Positions 7,075 through 16,205 of a DNA stretch of 64,000 nt are shown one piece after another (the stretch's first letter is position 1; each line of letters starts with the position of its first letter). A program made the position numbers and the translations under genes. Below the pieces are notes generated by a model. The model saw only the letters and a list, made by a program, of their open reading frames with translations. It had not been told where the DNA came from and made no database searches. This stretch comes from JAKZVK01 sp965248255. GTDB taxonomy: Bacteria; Acidobacteriota; Terriglobia; Bryobacterales; UBA6623. The DNA lies in assembly GCA_965248255.1 (NCBI GenBank), contig CBDFIW010000003.1, positions 2,108,001 through 2,172,000 of the forward strand, written 5' to 3'.

Positions 7075-8954
7075 GGCGTTGCGGGGAGCAGTGCGCCACT
7101 TCGTTCGGGCATGCGATAGAACCACTCGACGGGCAGAGACAGGAACAGCATGTCGGTGTAGCCCGGCTGCACTTGGAAGCGTTCGATGGAGGAAAAAAGC
7201 GGGTAGCGCATCGTCGTGATCACGACGCGGCCGCCCACGTAGTCGACACTGGTGTATCCGTAACCGTGGTACTCACTGCGGTCCAACAGCTTCACGGGAG
7301 ACCAAGTCCTTCCTCCATCGCGCGAGACGGCCGAGTTGAGCGGAGTGCGCCCCGTCAGACCGCGGCACCATATCGCCAGCGTGTCCCCGGTCGAGGGAAT
7401 CGTGCCGACATAACCGGGCGCGACGACGCCTCGGAGTGGTGATAGGTAGGGCTTGGACCAGGTCTCGCCCTGATCCTCGGAGTAGGAAAAGAAGTTCCCT
7501 CCCGCAATGGAGCGCATCATCATCAACAAGCGCCCGTCTGACAGCTCGGCAATCGTGGGCTCGTTGACGTTCTGGACGCGCACCTGGTTCGGCGTAAGGT
7601 CGGGAGCCGGAACCCTTTCGCCGGCGATCCAGGTTTCGCCCTCATCATCGGAATAGAGCGCGTAAGGCCAACGAACCCCGTTGATGTACTCCCGTGTGGA
7701 GAGCACGATGCGCCCGCTCCTCAGCCTCCGAAAGCAGGCGTTGTTGGCGGCGTGGGCATTCCCGTTGTCCGGACCGATCTGCCGCACCTCACTCCAGGTG
7801 CGGCCTTCGTCGCCCGACCGCCGCAGCAGACTGCCTTCTTCCTTCATGCTCGGCATCTCTCCGTGGTAGGCCAGCAACAAGTCGCCGTTCTTGACCCGGA
7901 TCAGGCTGACCGACATGACGTTGCCCGACGGGCTCTCTGGGTCGTATTCCACGGCCGTCCACTTCTCGCCCCAAGTGTTTCCGCCGTCTTTCGACACCTT
8001 GGCGCTGAGGCGCGCCGGCGAGCGGTCCCAGCCCTCCCCGTCGAAGTAGTCTGACCAAACGAGCAGGAGCGAGCCGTCTTTCAACTCGATGATGTCGCCC
8101 TCGGTGTGGCGTGGCGACTGCGCCGTCGCCTCGATCGCGAAGTTGCGGATCATCTCATCCTCAGGGTGCGCGTCCTCGGGCCCGTCCGGCCCCACATCCT
8201 CTCGCGAATATGGGAAGGGAAATCGATTGAAGAAGAAATGCCGATACTCCGAGACGACCTCCGCGCCGGCTGGGTCGGTCTGGGCAGCTCCCACATGCAT
8301 CCGAAATGTCTCGGGGTAGGGGCCGTGCGAGTACCTAGCCGTCTCTTTCCGATTCAACTCGATCTCGAGGCTGTCAGGCTCGAGCATCAGTCGAATATCG
8401 TCCCAACCGTCATCGGAGGGGAGAGCCGCCAGTGTTTGTGTGCCGGTCGCGCCACGACTCGACACTCCGACCTTCCATACCGGCTCACCCGACGCGCCTT
8501 GTTCCATCCACACCTGCCATGGCCCGCCCTGCGGGTAGACGTAGGAGTACCTGCCCCCAGCGACCAGTTCCTTCGGCCGTTTCACCCTCCATGCCACGTA
8601 CAGGCGCTTCTCCTCGAAACGATACTGGTTGACCCCCCCCGCGTACCAGTGGTCCCGTCCGCTGATGAGAAAGGCCGTCGGGCACTCGCTCCCTTCGGCC
8701 TTGGCGCGGAACAGCTTGCCGGGCAGCTCCGTGCACTCCTGTGGTTCAAAGTTGCCGTAGTCGAAATAGTTGGGAATCGTGAATAGATGGGCCATTCCCT
8801 GGAACAGCCCCTCCTCGGCATTTTCGGCGCTGAGGGTGCGAGGCGGCGGGCGCATCCCGGCGGTCTCGGGCGGCTGCGGCTCTTGGCACGACGGTAGGCA
8901 GAGCAGGGCGAATGTAAGCAGCACACAGGTTGGTCCGCTGAACCGGGCGATCAT
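7071..8954 (-). CDS. Sialidase-like BNR lipoprotein
   Basis: 627 residues. The signal peptide ends in a lipobox (LLCLPSCQ, Cys about 23), so the protein is probably membrane-anchored. The N-terminal half is a concanavalin-like region. The C-terminal half is a six-bladed sialidase-type propeller with five Asp boxes of the form S-x-D-x-G-x-T-W: SKDGGNTWG, SGDEGRTWS, SDDEGETWI, SEDQGETWS and SRDGGRTWS. The family includes exo-alpha-sialidases, but the Arg triad cannot be confirmed by eye, so substrate is open. Start ATG at 8954, with an AGGAG ribosome site 7 bases upstream. Its stop codon lies in a REP hairpin. It is divergent from the GH95-like glycosidase gene at 9100. Confidence 0.85.
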   Translation of the reverse strand: MIARFSGPTCVLLTFALLCLPSCQEPQPPETAGMRPPPRTLSAENAEEGLFQGMAHLFTIPNYFDYGNFEPQECTELPGKLFRAKAEGSECPTAFLISGRDHWYAGGVNQYRFEEKRLYVAWRVKRPKELVAGGRYSYVYPQGGPWQVWMEQGASGEPVWKVGVSSRGATGTQTLAALPSDDGWDDIRLMLEPDSLEIELNRKETARYSHGPYPETFRMHVGAAQTDPAGAEVVSEYRHFFFNRFPFPYSREDVGPDGPEDAHPEDEMIRNFAIEATAQSPRHTEGDIIELKDGSLLLVWSDYFDGEGWDRSPARLSAKVSKDGGNTWGEKWTAVEYDPESPSGNVMSVSLIRVKNGDLLLAYHGEMPSMKEEGSLLRRSGDEGRTWSEVRQIGPDNGNAHAANNACFRRLRSGRIVLSTREYINGVRWPYALYSDDEGETWIAGERVPAPDLTPNQVRVQNVNEPTIAELSDGRLLMMMRSIAGGNFFSYSEDQGETWSKPYLSPLRGVVAPGYVGTIPSTGDTLAIWCRGLTGRTPLNSAVSRDGGRTWSPVKLLDRSEYHGYGYTSVDYVGGRVVITTMRYPLFSSIERFQVQPGYTDMLFLSLPVEWFYRMPERSGALLPATP

Positions 8955-9018
8955 GTCACACTCCTTTTGGCGTACATTGGTTGACTGTCACAGAGAGAAC
9001 CTATGGCAAACGAGCTGC

Positions 9019-9045
9019 CGGGCGGGCACAGGGGCCCGCCCCTAC
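9019..9045 (-). repeat. REP hairpin, copy 9
   Basis: CCGGGCGGGCACAGGGGCCC then GCCCCTAC, in the divergent intergenic space between the sialidase-like and GH95-like genes. Confidence 0.75.
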
Positions 9046-9099
9046 ACCGCCACATTCCACTAGTCCCGCCCTTGCTCTCGATCCGGTGAGAACAGATCG

Positions 9100-11730
9100 G
9101 TGCAACCAGACAAGCCTAACCGAAACCTAGCACGACGCACTTTCCTCGCGGGTCTTGGCACAGCAGCGGGGTCAGTTCTGCTGGAACCAGGGTGCCGACA
9201 GGTTGCTGCGCCTTCGTTGCTTGACGTCGACTACGAGACTTTGGTCTCCGCCGCCGACCTGATCTACCACAGCCCGGCGGTGCAGCCGGTCGAGGGCCAT
9301 CCGGTCGGCAACGGCCACATGGGCACGCTCGTCTGGACCGAGCCCAGCCGCGTGCGGATGCAGATCAATCACAACGACGTGTTCGCCGTCAACCGCAATC
9401 ACAAGGGCGCGCGCGACGGCCCGGCCGACTACTGCGGCGGCTGCGCCCAGGTTTCGATCGACGTGGGCGGTCCCGCGTTCGCGGGAGGACCCGAGTTCGA
9501 ACAGCGTCTGTCGCTCTATCGAGCCGAGAACACGATCGCCGGCAATCAGGTCACGGCTCGCTGCTTTGTCTCCGCGGACACCGACGTACTCGCGCTTGAG
9601 ATCGACGACCGCCGGGCAACACCCCAGCCGATCCGCGTCACCCTGTCGATGTGGCGCGATCCCGAGGTCAGGAACAGAGAGCATGTCGCGCGGCACGAGT
9701 TCCACGATGCCCCTGACTCGATCGTGGTGACGCAGACGTTCGAGGAAGGTGATCACTACTGTGCTTCGGCGGCCGCTATCCGAGTCAGCGGCAAGCAAGC
9801 GGCTATTGAGCCTGCCGAAGACCGCTCGCGAACGCTGGCCCTCCCCGCTGCCACCGGCAAAACAACGATCTTGATCTCCAGCGCCGCCTCGTGGTCCCCC
9901 GACACCGACCCGACCATTGCCGCCCGCAACTTCCTCGAGGCGGCCGCCCGGCATTCCTACGCCTCGCTCATCGAGCTCCACGCCGCCTGGTGGGCCGAGT
10001 TCTGGGCTCGCACCTTCGTTCACATCGAAAGCGCGGACGCGGTGGGCCGGTTCATGGCGCATGTGCGAACCCTCCACCTCTACTTCATGGCGGCCACCTC
10101 GCGCGGAACACTCCCGGCCAAGTGGAACGCCTCATTGTTTGCGGTCGATGGGGACAAACGTAACTGGGGCTCGCAGTTCTGGGTCTGGACGACGGAGGTT
10201 TCGCACTTTCCCCTCTACGCTTCGGACGCTGTCGACTTGACTGACCCGTTCTTCAGCATGTACGTCAAGCAGTTGCCGGCCTGCGAAAGCGCCGCCCGCC
10301 AGCGCTGGGGGGCGAATGGCGCGTACTTCCTCGAAGCCGGTCCCTTTGACGGACCGGTCGAGCTACCCGACGACGTCGCGCAAGAGTACTTCGACGTCTA
10401 CCAAGGCCTGAAGCCCAACACCGAGTTTTCGAGCCACGCCCGCTCCTTCGGCCAATTCGAGTGCGTCCTCACCCAAATGGCCGACAGCAGAAAGCCTCCC
10501 CATATCGCCAAGGGACGCTACTCCTGGGTTAGCCACATCGCCTCCTCCGGCAGCGAAGTCGCCGTGCAAGCCTGGTGGCGGTACCGTTACAGCGGCGACA
10601 AAGAGTGGCTGCGTACCCATGCCTATCCCTTGCTGAAAGGGACGCTCGAGTTCTACCGCAGCCTCGCCCAGAAGGAGGACGACGGCCGCTACCACCTCTA
10701 CGGCCTCAATCAACACGAGGCGTTCTGGGGAGTCAACGACGGCAACACCGATCTGTCGGCCATTCGCGGCACCGTGCCCTTGGCTATTCGCGCCGCCGAG
10801 ATCCTCGACCTGGATTCAGAGCTTCGGGCAAAGTGGCGGGAGTTGCTTGAGAATCTCGCCCCCTATCCGATGGGCCGCGAGCCGGAATCCAAGGCCCTGG
10901 CCGGCGGCACCCTGTCCGACGATGTCTGGTCGATCGGCCACCTGGGGCAGATCCCCGGGACCCACAGCGATCCTGGGGAGGCCCTGCTGTTTCCGGTCTT
11001 CCCGTTCGAGGTCTGGACCCTGGAGACCCAGGACGCCGAAACCGACCGTATCGTCTCGAAGATTGCGCGCTTGAATCCCAATCGACAAGATGTCCTCGAC
11101 GGCAAGCCGTTCGGAAGTGCGGCCCGCACTCCGGTCTACGGGTCCCGAACCGGCCGCGGTGACGACCTGCCCCTCATCCTGGCGAGTTACTACGCCAAGT
11201 GTTTTAGCCCGCTTCCCAACGGTCTCGCTCTCTTTGAAGGCAAGACGGCCCACTCGATCGAACACCTCGGCTGCATCACCACCGCGCTCCAAGAAGGGCT
11301 GCTGCAGAGCGTTTCGGCTCACCCCGGCGAACCGGAGGTGATCCGCGTCTTCGCGGCCTGGCCGAAGAGCTGGAATGCCCAGTTCCGCCTGCTGGCGCGG
11401 GGCGGGTTCCTGGTCACGGCCTCGATACGCGACGGTCGGGTGGAGTTCGTCGAAGTGGAATCTCGCTTCGGCGAGGAGTGCCGCGTGCGCAATCCATGGG
11501 GAGCGCCGTGCCAAGTAACGCAGCGTGGGCGCCTCCTGGCACAAGCGGACGACGACATCATCCGCTTCCCGACAACCAAGGACGAGCATTACCGAATGCT
11601 ACCGGCGGAAACCGATGCCCCCGCCCCCCAACGGATCGCAGCGTCAGCCGGCACAGAACCCTATTCTTGTTCCGCAACTCTTCCCAACGGCGACGTGGCC
11701 GAAGCCACTCTGGGCCGCCGAGCGTCTTAG
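9100..11730 (+). CDS. Tat-exported glycoside hydrolase, GH95-like
   Basis: 876 residues from a GTG start. The N-terminus carries a twin-arginine signal, LARRTFLAGLGTAAGSVLL, followed by a Cys that could also serve as a lipobox. The first domain contains PVGNGHMGTLVW, typical of the GH95/DUF5703-type beta-sandwich. The middle is an (alpha/alpha)6-barrel-like region with WNASLFAVDGDKRNWGSQFW, QAWWRYRYSGDKEWLRTHAY and GLNQHEAFWGVNDGNTDL. A small beta domain ends the protein. GH95 enzymes include 1,2-alpha-L-fucosidases; exact specificity is unknown. The start has no strong Shine-Dalgarno. Neighbours (sialidase-like, NanA/DapA-family lyase) fit a secreted glycan-degrading role. Confidence 0.8.
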   Translation: MQPDKPNRNLARRTFLAGLGTAAGSVLLEPGCRQVAAPSLLDVDYETLVSAADLIYHSPAVQPVEGHPVGNGHMGTLVWTEPSRVRMQINHNDVFAVNRNHKGARDGPADYCGGCAQVSIDVGGPAFAGGPEFEQRLSLYRAENTIAGNQVTARCFVSADTDVLALEIDDRRATPQPIRVTLSMWRDPEVRNREHVARHEFHDAPDSIVVTQTFEEGDHYCASAAAIRVSGKQAAIEPAEDRSRTLALPAATGKTTILISSAASWSPDTDPTIAARNFLEAAARHSYASLIELHAAWWAEFWARTFVHIESADAVGRFMAHVRTLHLYFMAATSRGTLPAKWNASLFAVDGDKRNWGSQFWVWTTEVSHFPLYASDAVDLTDPFFSMYVKQLPACESAARQRWGANGAYFLEAGPFDGPVELPDDVAQEYFDVYQGLKPNTEFSSHARSFGQFECVLTQMADSRKPPHIAKGRYSWVSHIASSGSEVAVQAWWRYRYSGDKEWLRTHAYPLLKGTLEFYRSLAQKEDDGRYHLYGLNQHEAFWGVNDGNTDLSAIRGTVPLAIRAAEILDLDSELRAKWRELLENLAPYPMGREPESKALAGGTLSDDVWSIGHLGQIPGTHSDPGEALLFPVFPFEVWTLETQDAETDRIVSKIARLNPNRQDVLDGKPFGSAARTPVYGSRTGRGDDLPLILASYYAKCFSPLPNGLALFEGKTAHSIEHLGCITTALQEGLLQSVSAHPGEPEVIRVFAAWPKSWNAQFRLLARGGFLVTASIRDGRVEFVEVESRFGEECRVRNPWGAPCQVTQRGRLLAQADDDIIRFPTTKDEHYRMLPAETDAPAPQRIAASAGTEPYSCSATLPNGDVAEATLGRRAS

Positions 11731-11797
11731 AGATCAGCCGAAATCGGCGTACCGTCAATGCAGCTAGACACGCGAAGGCCCCTAGTAGCCGTTCGAT

Positions 11798-12540
11798 CTA
11801 CTGATGTCCCTGACCGACGTGTCGGCGGAACCAGCGGATCGCGCGCTCGTCGCGCTCGCCCTCGAACGGCTGCAGCGTGTGGTTCGCGCCGGCGACGATC
11901 ACGAGCTCGTACGGCTGGCCATTGCGCTGCAGTTTGTCCGCGAGCTGCAGCGCGTGTACCGGGCCCACGTCCCTGTCGTCTCCGCCGTGCATCATCAGAA
12001 GCGGCACCGTGATGCGGTTGGCTCACCGCAGCGCTGAACGTCTGTCGACGATAGCGACTTGGTTGGCCTCGTAGTCGGGCCAGATCTGGCGGGCGTACCC
12101 GGCGGTCCTGGAGTCTTCCCTCACTAACTGCTCGAGGTCCGTAAAGGCGCCGAAGACTGCGGCTGTGCAGGCAGGGAAGCCGTCCCGCAGCGCCTGCAGC
12201 GTCATCATCCCGCCTCTGGATGAACCGTAGAGAAAAGTGTTCGAGGCGTCGGCGTACGCAAGCGACGCGATCACCGGCTGGATGTTAACAAGGTCCGCGA
12301 GGTCGGCGGCGCCCCCTCGTCGCGACCTGGTGCGCCCTCGCTGCCTCTGTACATCGGCGCTACGACCAGGAACCCGGCATCCACTAGGCGGTGGAACGTG
12401 ACCAGCAGTTCGGGCGCGGCATTCTGCCGCACGTAACTGCCGCGGTTGTAGACGATCACTGGCAGTCTGTCGCGAGTCTCTGATGGTCGGTACACGAAGG
12501 CAACGACCTCAAGACCATCGCTCGGGTAGGTGACCCGGGC
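11798..12540 (-). pseudogene. Alpha/beta hydrolase (prolyl-oligopeptidase-like), inactivated
   Basis: Three pieces make one hydrolase: VTYPSDGLEVVAFVYRPSE then LPVIVYNRGSYVRQNA (12540-12315), the nucleophile region TFLYGSSRGGMMTLQAL (12274-12023), and the acid/histidine end PLLMMHGGDDRDVG, VIVAGANHTLQ (12007-11798). Ser, Asp and His of the triad are all still present. Two lesions break it: a one-base frameshift near the C5 run at 12312-12316, and an in-frame TGA at 12025-12023 where the family usually has Trp (SALR-stop-ANRITVP). The amino-terminal signal region is also missing. It resembles secreted S9/dienelactone-hydrolase-like peptidases or esterases. It is a recent pseudogene, or the lesions could be sequencing errors. 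Confidence 0.8.
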
Positions 12541-12734
12541 TCATTATCCTTGGCCCCTCCGGGGCGAAAGGCCAACCCTCAGCCGGACGAGGCGGAAACC
12601 AACAGGGTCCTCAAGGCGGACCGGACAGAGGTGCGACCTCGAGGGAACGCGCTGGCTTACGCCCGCGCCTCTGTCCGAACGTCTGAAACTTTCTGCCGCA
12701 TTTGACAAGGATTTCACTCTGAGGTACTCAGGTC

Positions 12735-13673
12735 TTACCGCAGATCGGGGACGCCGATTCGGGTGAACAACTGGCGCAGCTCGTCGCGTTCTTCGGCGTT
12801 GAGCGAACGATTCGGGAGGCGGCTGGGACCTCCGGGGCGGCCGCAGAGTTCGAGCGCCGCTTTGACCACCGGACTCTCGGCGCCCGTTCGCTTCCACATC
12901 TTCCCGCGAAAGTCAGACCAGGGCCAGTTAACCGCTGTGATTTTCTGTTGCGCCGCCCCATAGTCGGCGCCCTCCAGCAAGCGCCACACTTCCAGATCAT
13001 GCTCGGGCCATATCGTCGCCAAGTGCGTGATGTAACCGGTGCCCCCCAACAGGCGGTTCATGACTTGCATCCCCGAGTTGTCGACGACGGCTAGTTGGTC
13101 CGCGAATCGCGCCACCCCGCGTAGGACCGCGCCGCTCCCCTCGGACGACGACCACTTCAACGCGACACAACGCGGCAACTCGACCAGGCGCGCGACCTGG
13201 TCGAGGGACAGGTTGTACCCCTCCCAGTGAGTGTTGTAGATGATGATGCCGACGCGGCTCGTCGCGTCGTGTACCGCCTGGAACACGCGCAGGCAATCTT
13301 CGTCTGACGACTCGTAGTAGAAGCCCGGCGCCATCTGAATGGCGTACGCGCCAATCTGCTCCGCCCACTGCGCCATCTCGATGACCGTGTTGACGTTGGT
13401 GTCCTGCGCTCCCACTACCACCGGGGCGCGGCCGTCCGCGGCCCTAGAGATCGTTTCGGTTACGGCCTTGCGTTCGGCGACGGTGAGCATCGGGAAGTCG
13501 CCGCCGGCGCCCGCCGCCAGCAGTACGCCGTGTCCGGTGGTGATGCCTCGCTCGACTACATAGCGGACGTTTTCGCCGATTGCAGCGTGGTCGATCGAGA
13601 GGTCGTCGTTCAGATTGGTGATGACCGGGATCATCGGCCCGCGGAGGGTCTGCTTCACGTCCTCCAAGTTCAT
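12735..13673 (-). CDS. DapA/NanA-family aldolase (dihydrodipicolinate synthase family)
   Basis: 312 residues from ATG 13673, with AAGGAAA about 7 bases upstream. A class I aldolase TIM barrel: GHGVLLAAGAGGDFPML corresponds to the substrate-binding GTTGE-type loop, GIIIYNTHWEG carries the conserved Tyr, and CVALKWSSSEG carries the Schiff-base Lys. Members include dihydrodipicolinate synthase, N-acetylneuraminate lyase and keto-deoxy-sugar aldolases; the altered loop (AGAGGD) argues against a housekeeping DapA. It is 26 bases downstream of the DUF3604 gene on the same strand, so co-transcription is likely. With sialidase-like and fucosidase-like genes nearby, sugar-acid cleavage is a reasonable guess. 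Confidence 0.85.
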   Translation of the reverse strand: MNLEDVKQTLRGPMIPVITNLNDDLSIDHAAIGENVRYVVERGITTGHGVLLAAGAGGDFPMLTVAERKAVTETISRAADGRAPVVVGAQDTNVNTVIEMAQWAEQIGAYAIQMAPGFYYESSDEDCLRVFQAVHDATSRVGIIIYNTHWEGYNLSLDQVARLVELPRCVALKWSSSEGSGAVLRGVARFADQLAVVDNSGMQVMNRLLGGTGYITHLATIWPEHDLEVWRLLEGADYGAAQQKITAVNWPWSDFRGKMWKRTGAESPVVKAALELCGRPGGPSRLPNRSLNAEERDELRQLFTRIGVPDLR

Positions 13674-13699
13674 CGTGTTTCCTTTCTTTTGGAGTTTCG

Positions 13700-16156
13700 T
13701 TACTCCGCGCGGCGCACCCAGATCGGGCTGGCCCAAGCCATTTGTTTGTTCGTCTGGATCACCCGGACGTAGTAGTAGCATTCCTCGCCGTCGAACTCTT
13801 CGTCCCGGAAGGTGAACTCGGTGGTCGGTCGTCCTGGGCTGGTCGTGAACACGAACTTGCCTTCTTTGATGATGTCCACCTGCTTCAAGGGCGAAGTACC
13901 GCGGATGGCCACCTTCAACTCCGGCTTGCCGGCGATGGTGATCTCTTCCCCCATCAGATGACCCTCGATCGAGAACTCGACCACGATGCGGTCGGTAGCA
14001 GCGTAGGTCCTGCGGTCGTACATGGCCTCGAAGAGGGATTCGCGATCGGGTCCTTTGGCGTAGACCGCCGCGAAGGCGTTATGAGTCGACAGATGGTCAG
14101 AACTTGCGATGAAGCCCAGCTTCCGCTTTCGTGCCAGGGCGTCCCAAACGAAGCTCTTGCTGTCGCGCTCGTAGGGCTTGCGGCGGAAGCCTCGATGCTC
14201 GGCATACTTGAGGTACTCAGGCCGCGCCACGCCGTCGGGCGAATCCAGGTACTCATAGCTCCCACGAAAACCTTGGAAGATTTCCACCAGGCGCTCGAAC
14301 TTCGGATCGTGGTAGTCCCAACTGACTTGCTTGTCGATGAACGCGATGTGATGGGGAATCGTGATCGCCTTCGTCCCACGCAGCGCCGCCCATAGGCCCC
14401 AGGGACTGACGCCCAAGTCACCGGCTATGTACGATGCAGGGACCGGTGCGTAGGCGCGGGCAAGGTTCAGGATCGTCCGATGTCCCCAGGGTGATTGCTG
14501 GCTGCGTTCGTAGGTGTGAAGGCCGGCGAATATCGTGGGGTAGGTGTACAAATCGGCCGCTTGTTTTGAGCGCCAAACATTGTAACGGCGTGTGAGGTAG
14601 CGCGTGTTTTCCGTCGTGCCGAGGAAGTCCAGGTCGGCGGCATCGATGGCGTAGCGGTAGTTGTCGGTTAGCGAGCCGTCTAGGTACTGTTGCTGTCCGC
14701 CGCCGAGGGAGATGTCAGTGTGCCTGTGCGTGTCTCCCCAGTAAAGCTCGTAGCCGCTAAAAGAGTGCCTTTGTTGTGTTGCAGGAGCGGGTTTCGCCAC
14801 GAGGGTCTCGACCGGCGTGAGCGGTGGCGTGTGTTGCGCGCTACTGATGGGCGGACCCGACTTGCAGTGCTTGGCGTAGAGAAAATTGTGCAGAGAGCCC
14901 ATCGGGTAGACGAGCAGTGTCTCGTTGCCCAGCCGGCCGACGGCCAGCCGCTGGTCGATACGGCCTTCGGTGTTGAACACCGTTTCGATCGGCGCCCACT
15001 GCCCGTCTTCCCAAATCGTTGTGGCGATTGAGAGCCAGGGCGGTCTCACGTGATGCCGAAAGAAAAGCCGCAGCTTGCCGTCCTCACCGACTGCCATTGC
15101 AGGGGCTTCCATGGTTTCCCAGCCGGCCAGCCGCTGGAGTTCTCTCGTCGCTTCGAGGGGGTGATAGAGCTTGCCGTTCTGAAGGCAGGCGATGCCGATC
15201 TTGCGGCCCTCGGCGCGCAGCCCCTTTGTCGCGGAGTCGCTCGCCCATGCTTGGGGACCGGTCTCCCACGAAATCCACACGCGATCCCGTCCGTCGACCG
15301 CCAGGTCCGGCCGGTTCTCAAGCCGCGGTGACGCCGCCACAGCCCTCTCTGGTCCCCAGCCGTTCGCCGACCACGTCCGCAACAACACGTCATAGTCTCC
15401 GCGGTAGCTGTCCCAAGCTACGTGGAAATCACCTCGGGAGTCGCCGGCGACGACCGGTTCCCAGTCGTTCGCCGGATGGTCGGTCACGAATCGTTCCTGG
15501 CCCCACGTGCCGTCTTCGTGGATTCGATAAAGGATGTCGAGGCTGCCGTTGCGGATTCCCTGCCAGACCACCATGACGCGCCCGTCGGATGCCGCAGCGC
15601 GGGGAATCTGGTCGGGTCCGGGGTGATCGGTCAGGCGCTCGACCGCCGACCAACTGCCGCTTGTGTCTCGAACCCGGCCGTAGAGGTCCCAGTTGCCACC
15701 GACCTGCGCCGGCCAGATGACCCAGACCCGCGAAGCCTCGTCCACGGCGACGGTGGGTTTGTAGTAGTCGCCCCCGGTATCGGTGACGGGCTCAGGCGGC
15801 GACCACTCGGTCTCTCCTGCCTTGAGCGATCGAGCGAAGATCAGGCTGCTGTCGTCGGATTCCGAGTAGGAAACCCAGGCGATCCAGGCCTCACGTCCGT
15901 TGGACGAGAGCGACGCGTGGTCATCTTCCCTCAGGCCTGTCGTTAGTTCCGTGACTTCCCGGAAGGCTTGCTCGACCTTTGCATTGGGCCGAAGCCCCGG
16001 TCCGCGGTAGGGGACTTGCGGCCAAGCCAGGGTGCCTGCTAGGAACAGAAGGGCGGTTGTGCGCGAGGCTAGAGCAACCGGGCGGGCACAGGGGCCCGCC
16101 CCTACAGTCTCGCTGGATACTCCTACACCGAAGGGATCGTAGCGCGACACCGACAC
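13700..16156 (-). CDS. Exported beta-propeller plus DUF3604 (PHP-like) protein
   Basis: 818 residues if read from GTG 16156. The signal-like stretch TTALLFLAGTLAWPQ starts at about residue 33 and is preceded by GAGPCARPV, which is simply REP copy 10 read as protein. No start codon lies between the REP and the signal peptide, so the annotated start is doubtful. Residues about 55-460 form a propeller with repeated W-x-x-W/VAW blades (WIAWVSYSESDD, VMVVWQGIRNGSLD, FHVAWDSYRGDYD). The C-terminal half has YWGDTHRHTDIS, the metal-binding entry of the DUF3604/PHP-like hydrolase domain, and GFIASSDHLSTHNAFAAVY. It is probably a periplasmic phosphatase- or hydrolase-type protein. First gene of a pair with the aldolase. 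Confidence 0.8.
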   Translation of the reverse strand: MSVSRYDPFGVGVSSETVGAGPCARPVALASRTTALLFLAGTLAWPQVPYRGPGLRPNAKVEQAFREVTELTTGLREDDHASLSSNGREAWIAWVSYSESDDSSLIFARSLKAGETEWSPPEPVTDTGGDYYKPTVAVDEASRVWVIWPAQVGGNWDLYGRVRDTSGSWSAVERLTDHPGPDQIPRAAASDGRVMVVWQGIRNGSLDILYRIHEDGTWGQERFVTDHPANDWEPVVAGDSRGDFHVAWDSYRGDYDVLLRTWSANGWGPERAVAASPRLENRPDLAVDGRDRVWISWETGPQAWASDSATKGLRAEGRKIGIACLQNGKLYHPLEATRELQRLAGWETMEAPAMAVGEDGKLRLFFRHHVRPPWLSIATTIWEDGQWAPIETVFNTEGRIDQRLAVGRLGNETLLVYPMGSLHNFLYAKHCKSGPPISSAQHTPPLTPVETLVAKPAPATQQRHSFSGYELYWGDTHRHTDISLGGGQQQYLDGSLTDNYRYAIDAADLDFLGTTENTRYLTRRYNVWRSKQAADLYTYPTIFAGLHTYERSQQSPWGHRTILNLARAYAPVPASYIAGDLGVSPWGLWAALRGTKAITIPHHIAFIDKQVSWDYHDPKFERLVEIFQGFRGSYEYLDSPDGVARPEYLKYAEHRGFRRKPYERDSKSFVWDALARKRKLGFIASSDHLSTHNAFAAVYAKGPDRESLFEAMYDRRTYAATDRIVVEFSIEGHLMGEEITIAGKPELKVAIRGTSPLKQVDIIKEGKFVFTTSPGRPTTEFTFRDEEFDGEECYYYVRVIQTNKQMAWASPIWVRRAE
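16079..16105 (-). repeat. REP hairpin, copy 10
   Basis: CCGGGCGGGCACAGGGGCCC then GCCCCTAC. It lies inside the open frame of the DUF3604 gene, just upstream of its signal peptide. Confidence 0.75.
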
Positions 16157-16205
16157 TAGGGTATCAAGGGCAAGGTGGGGCCATCCGTCCTCAACCCTTG
16201 ATCCG

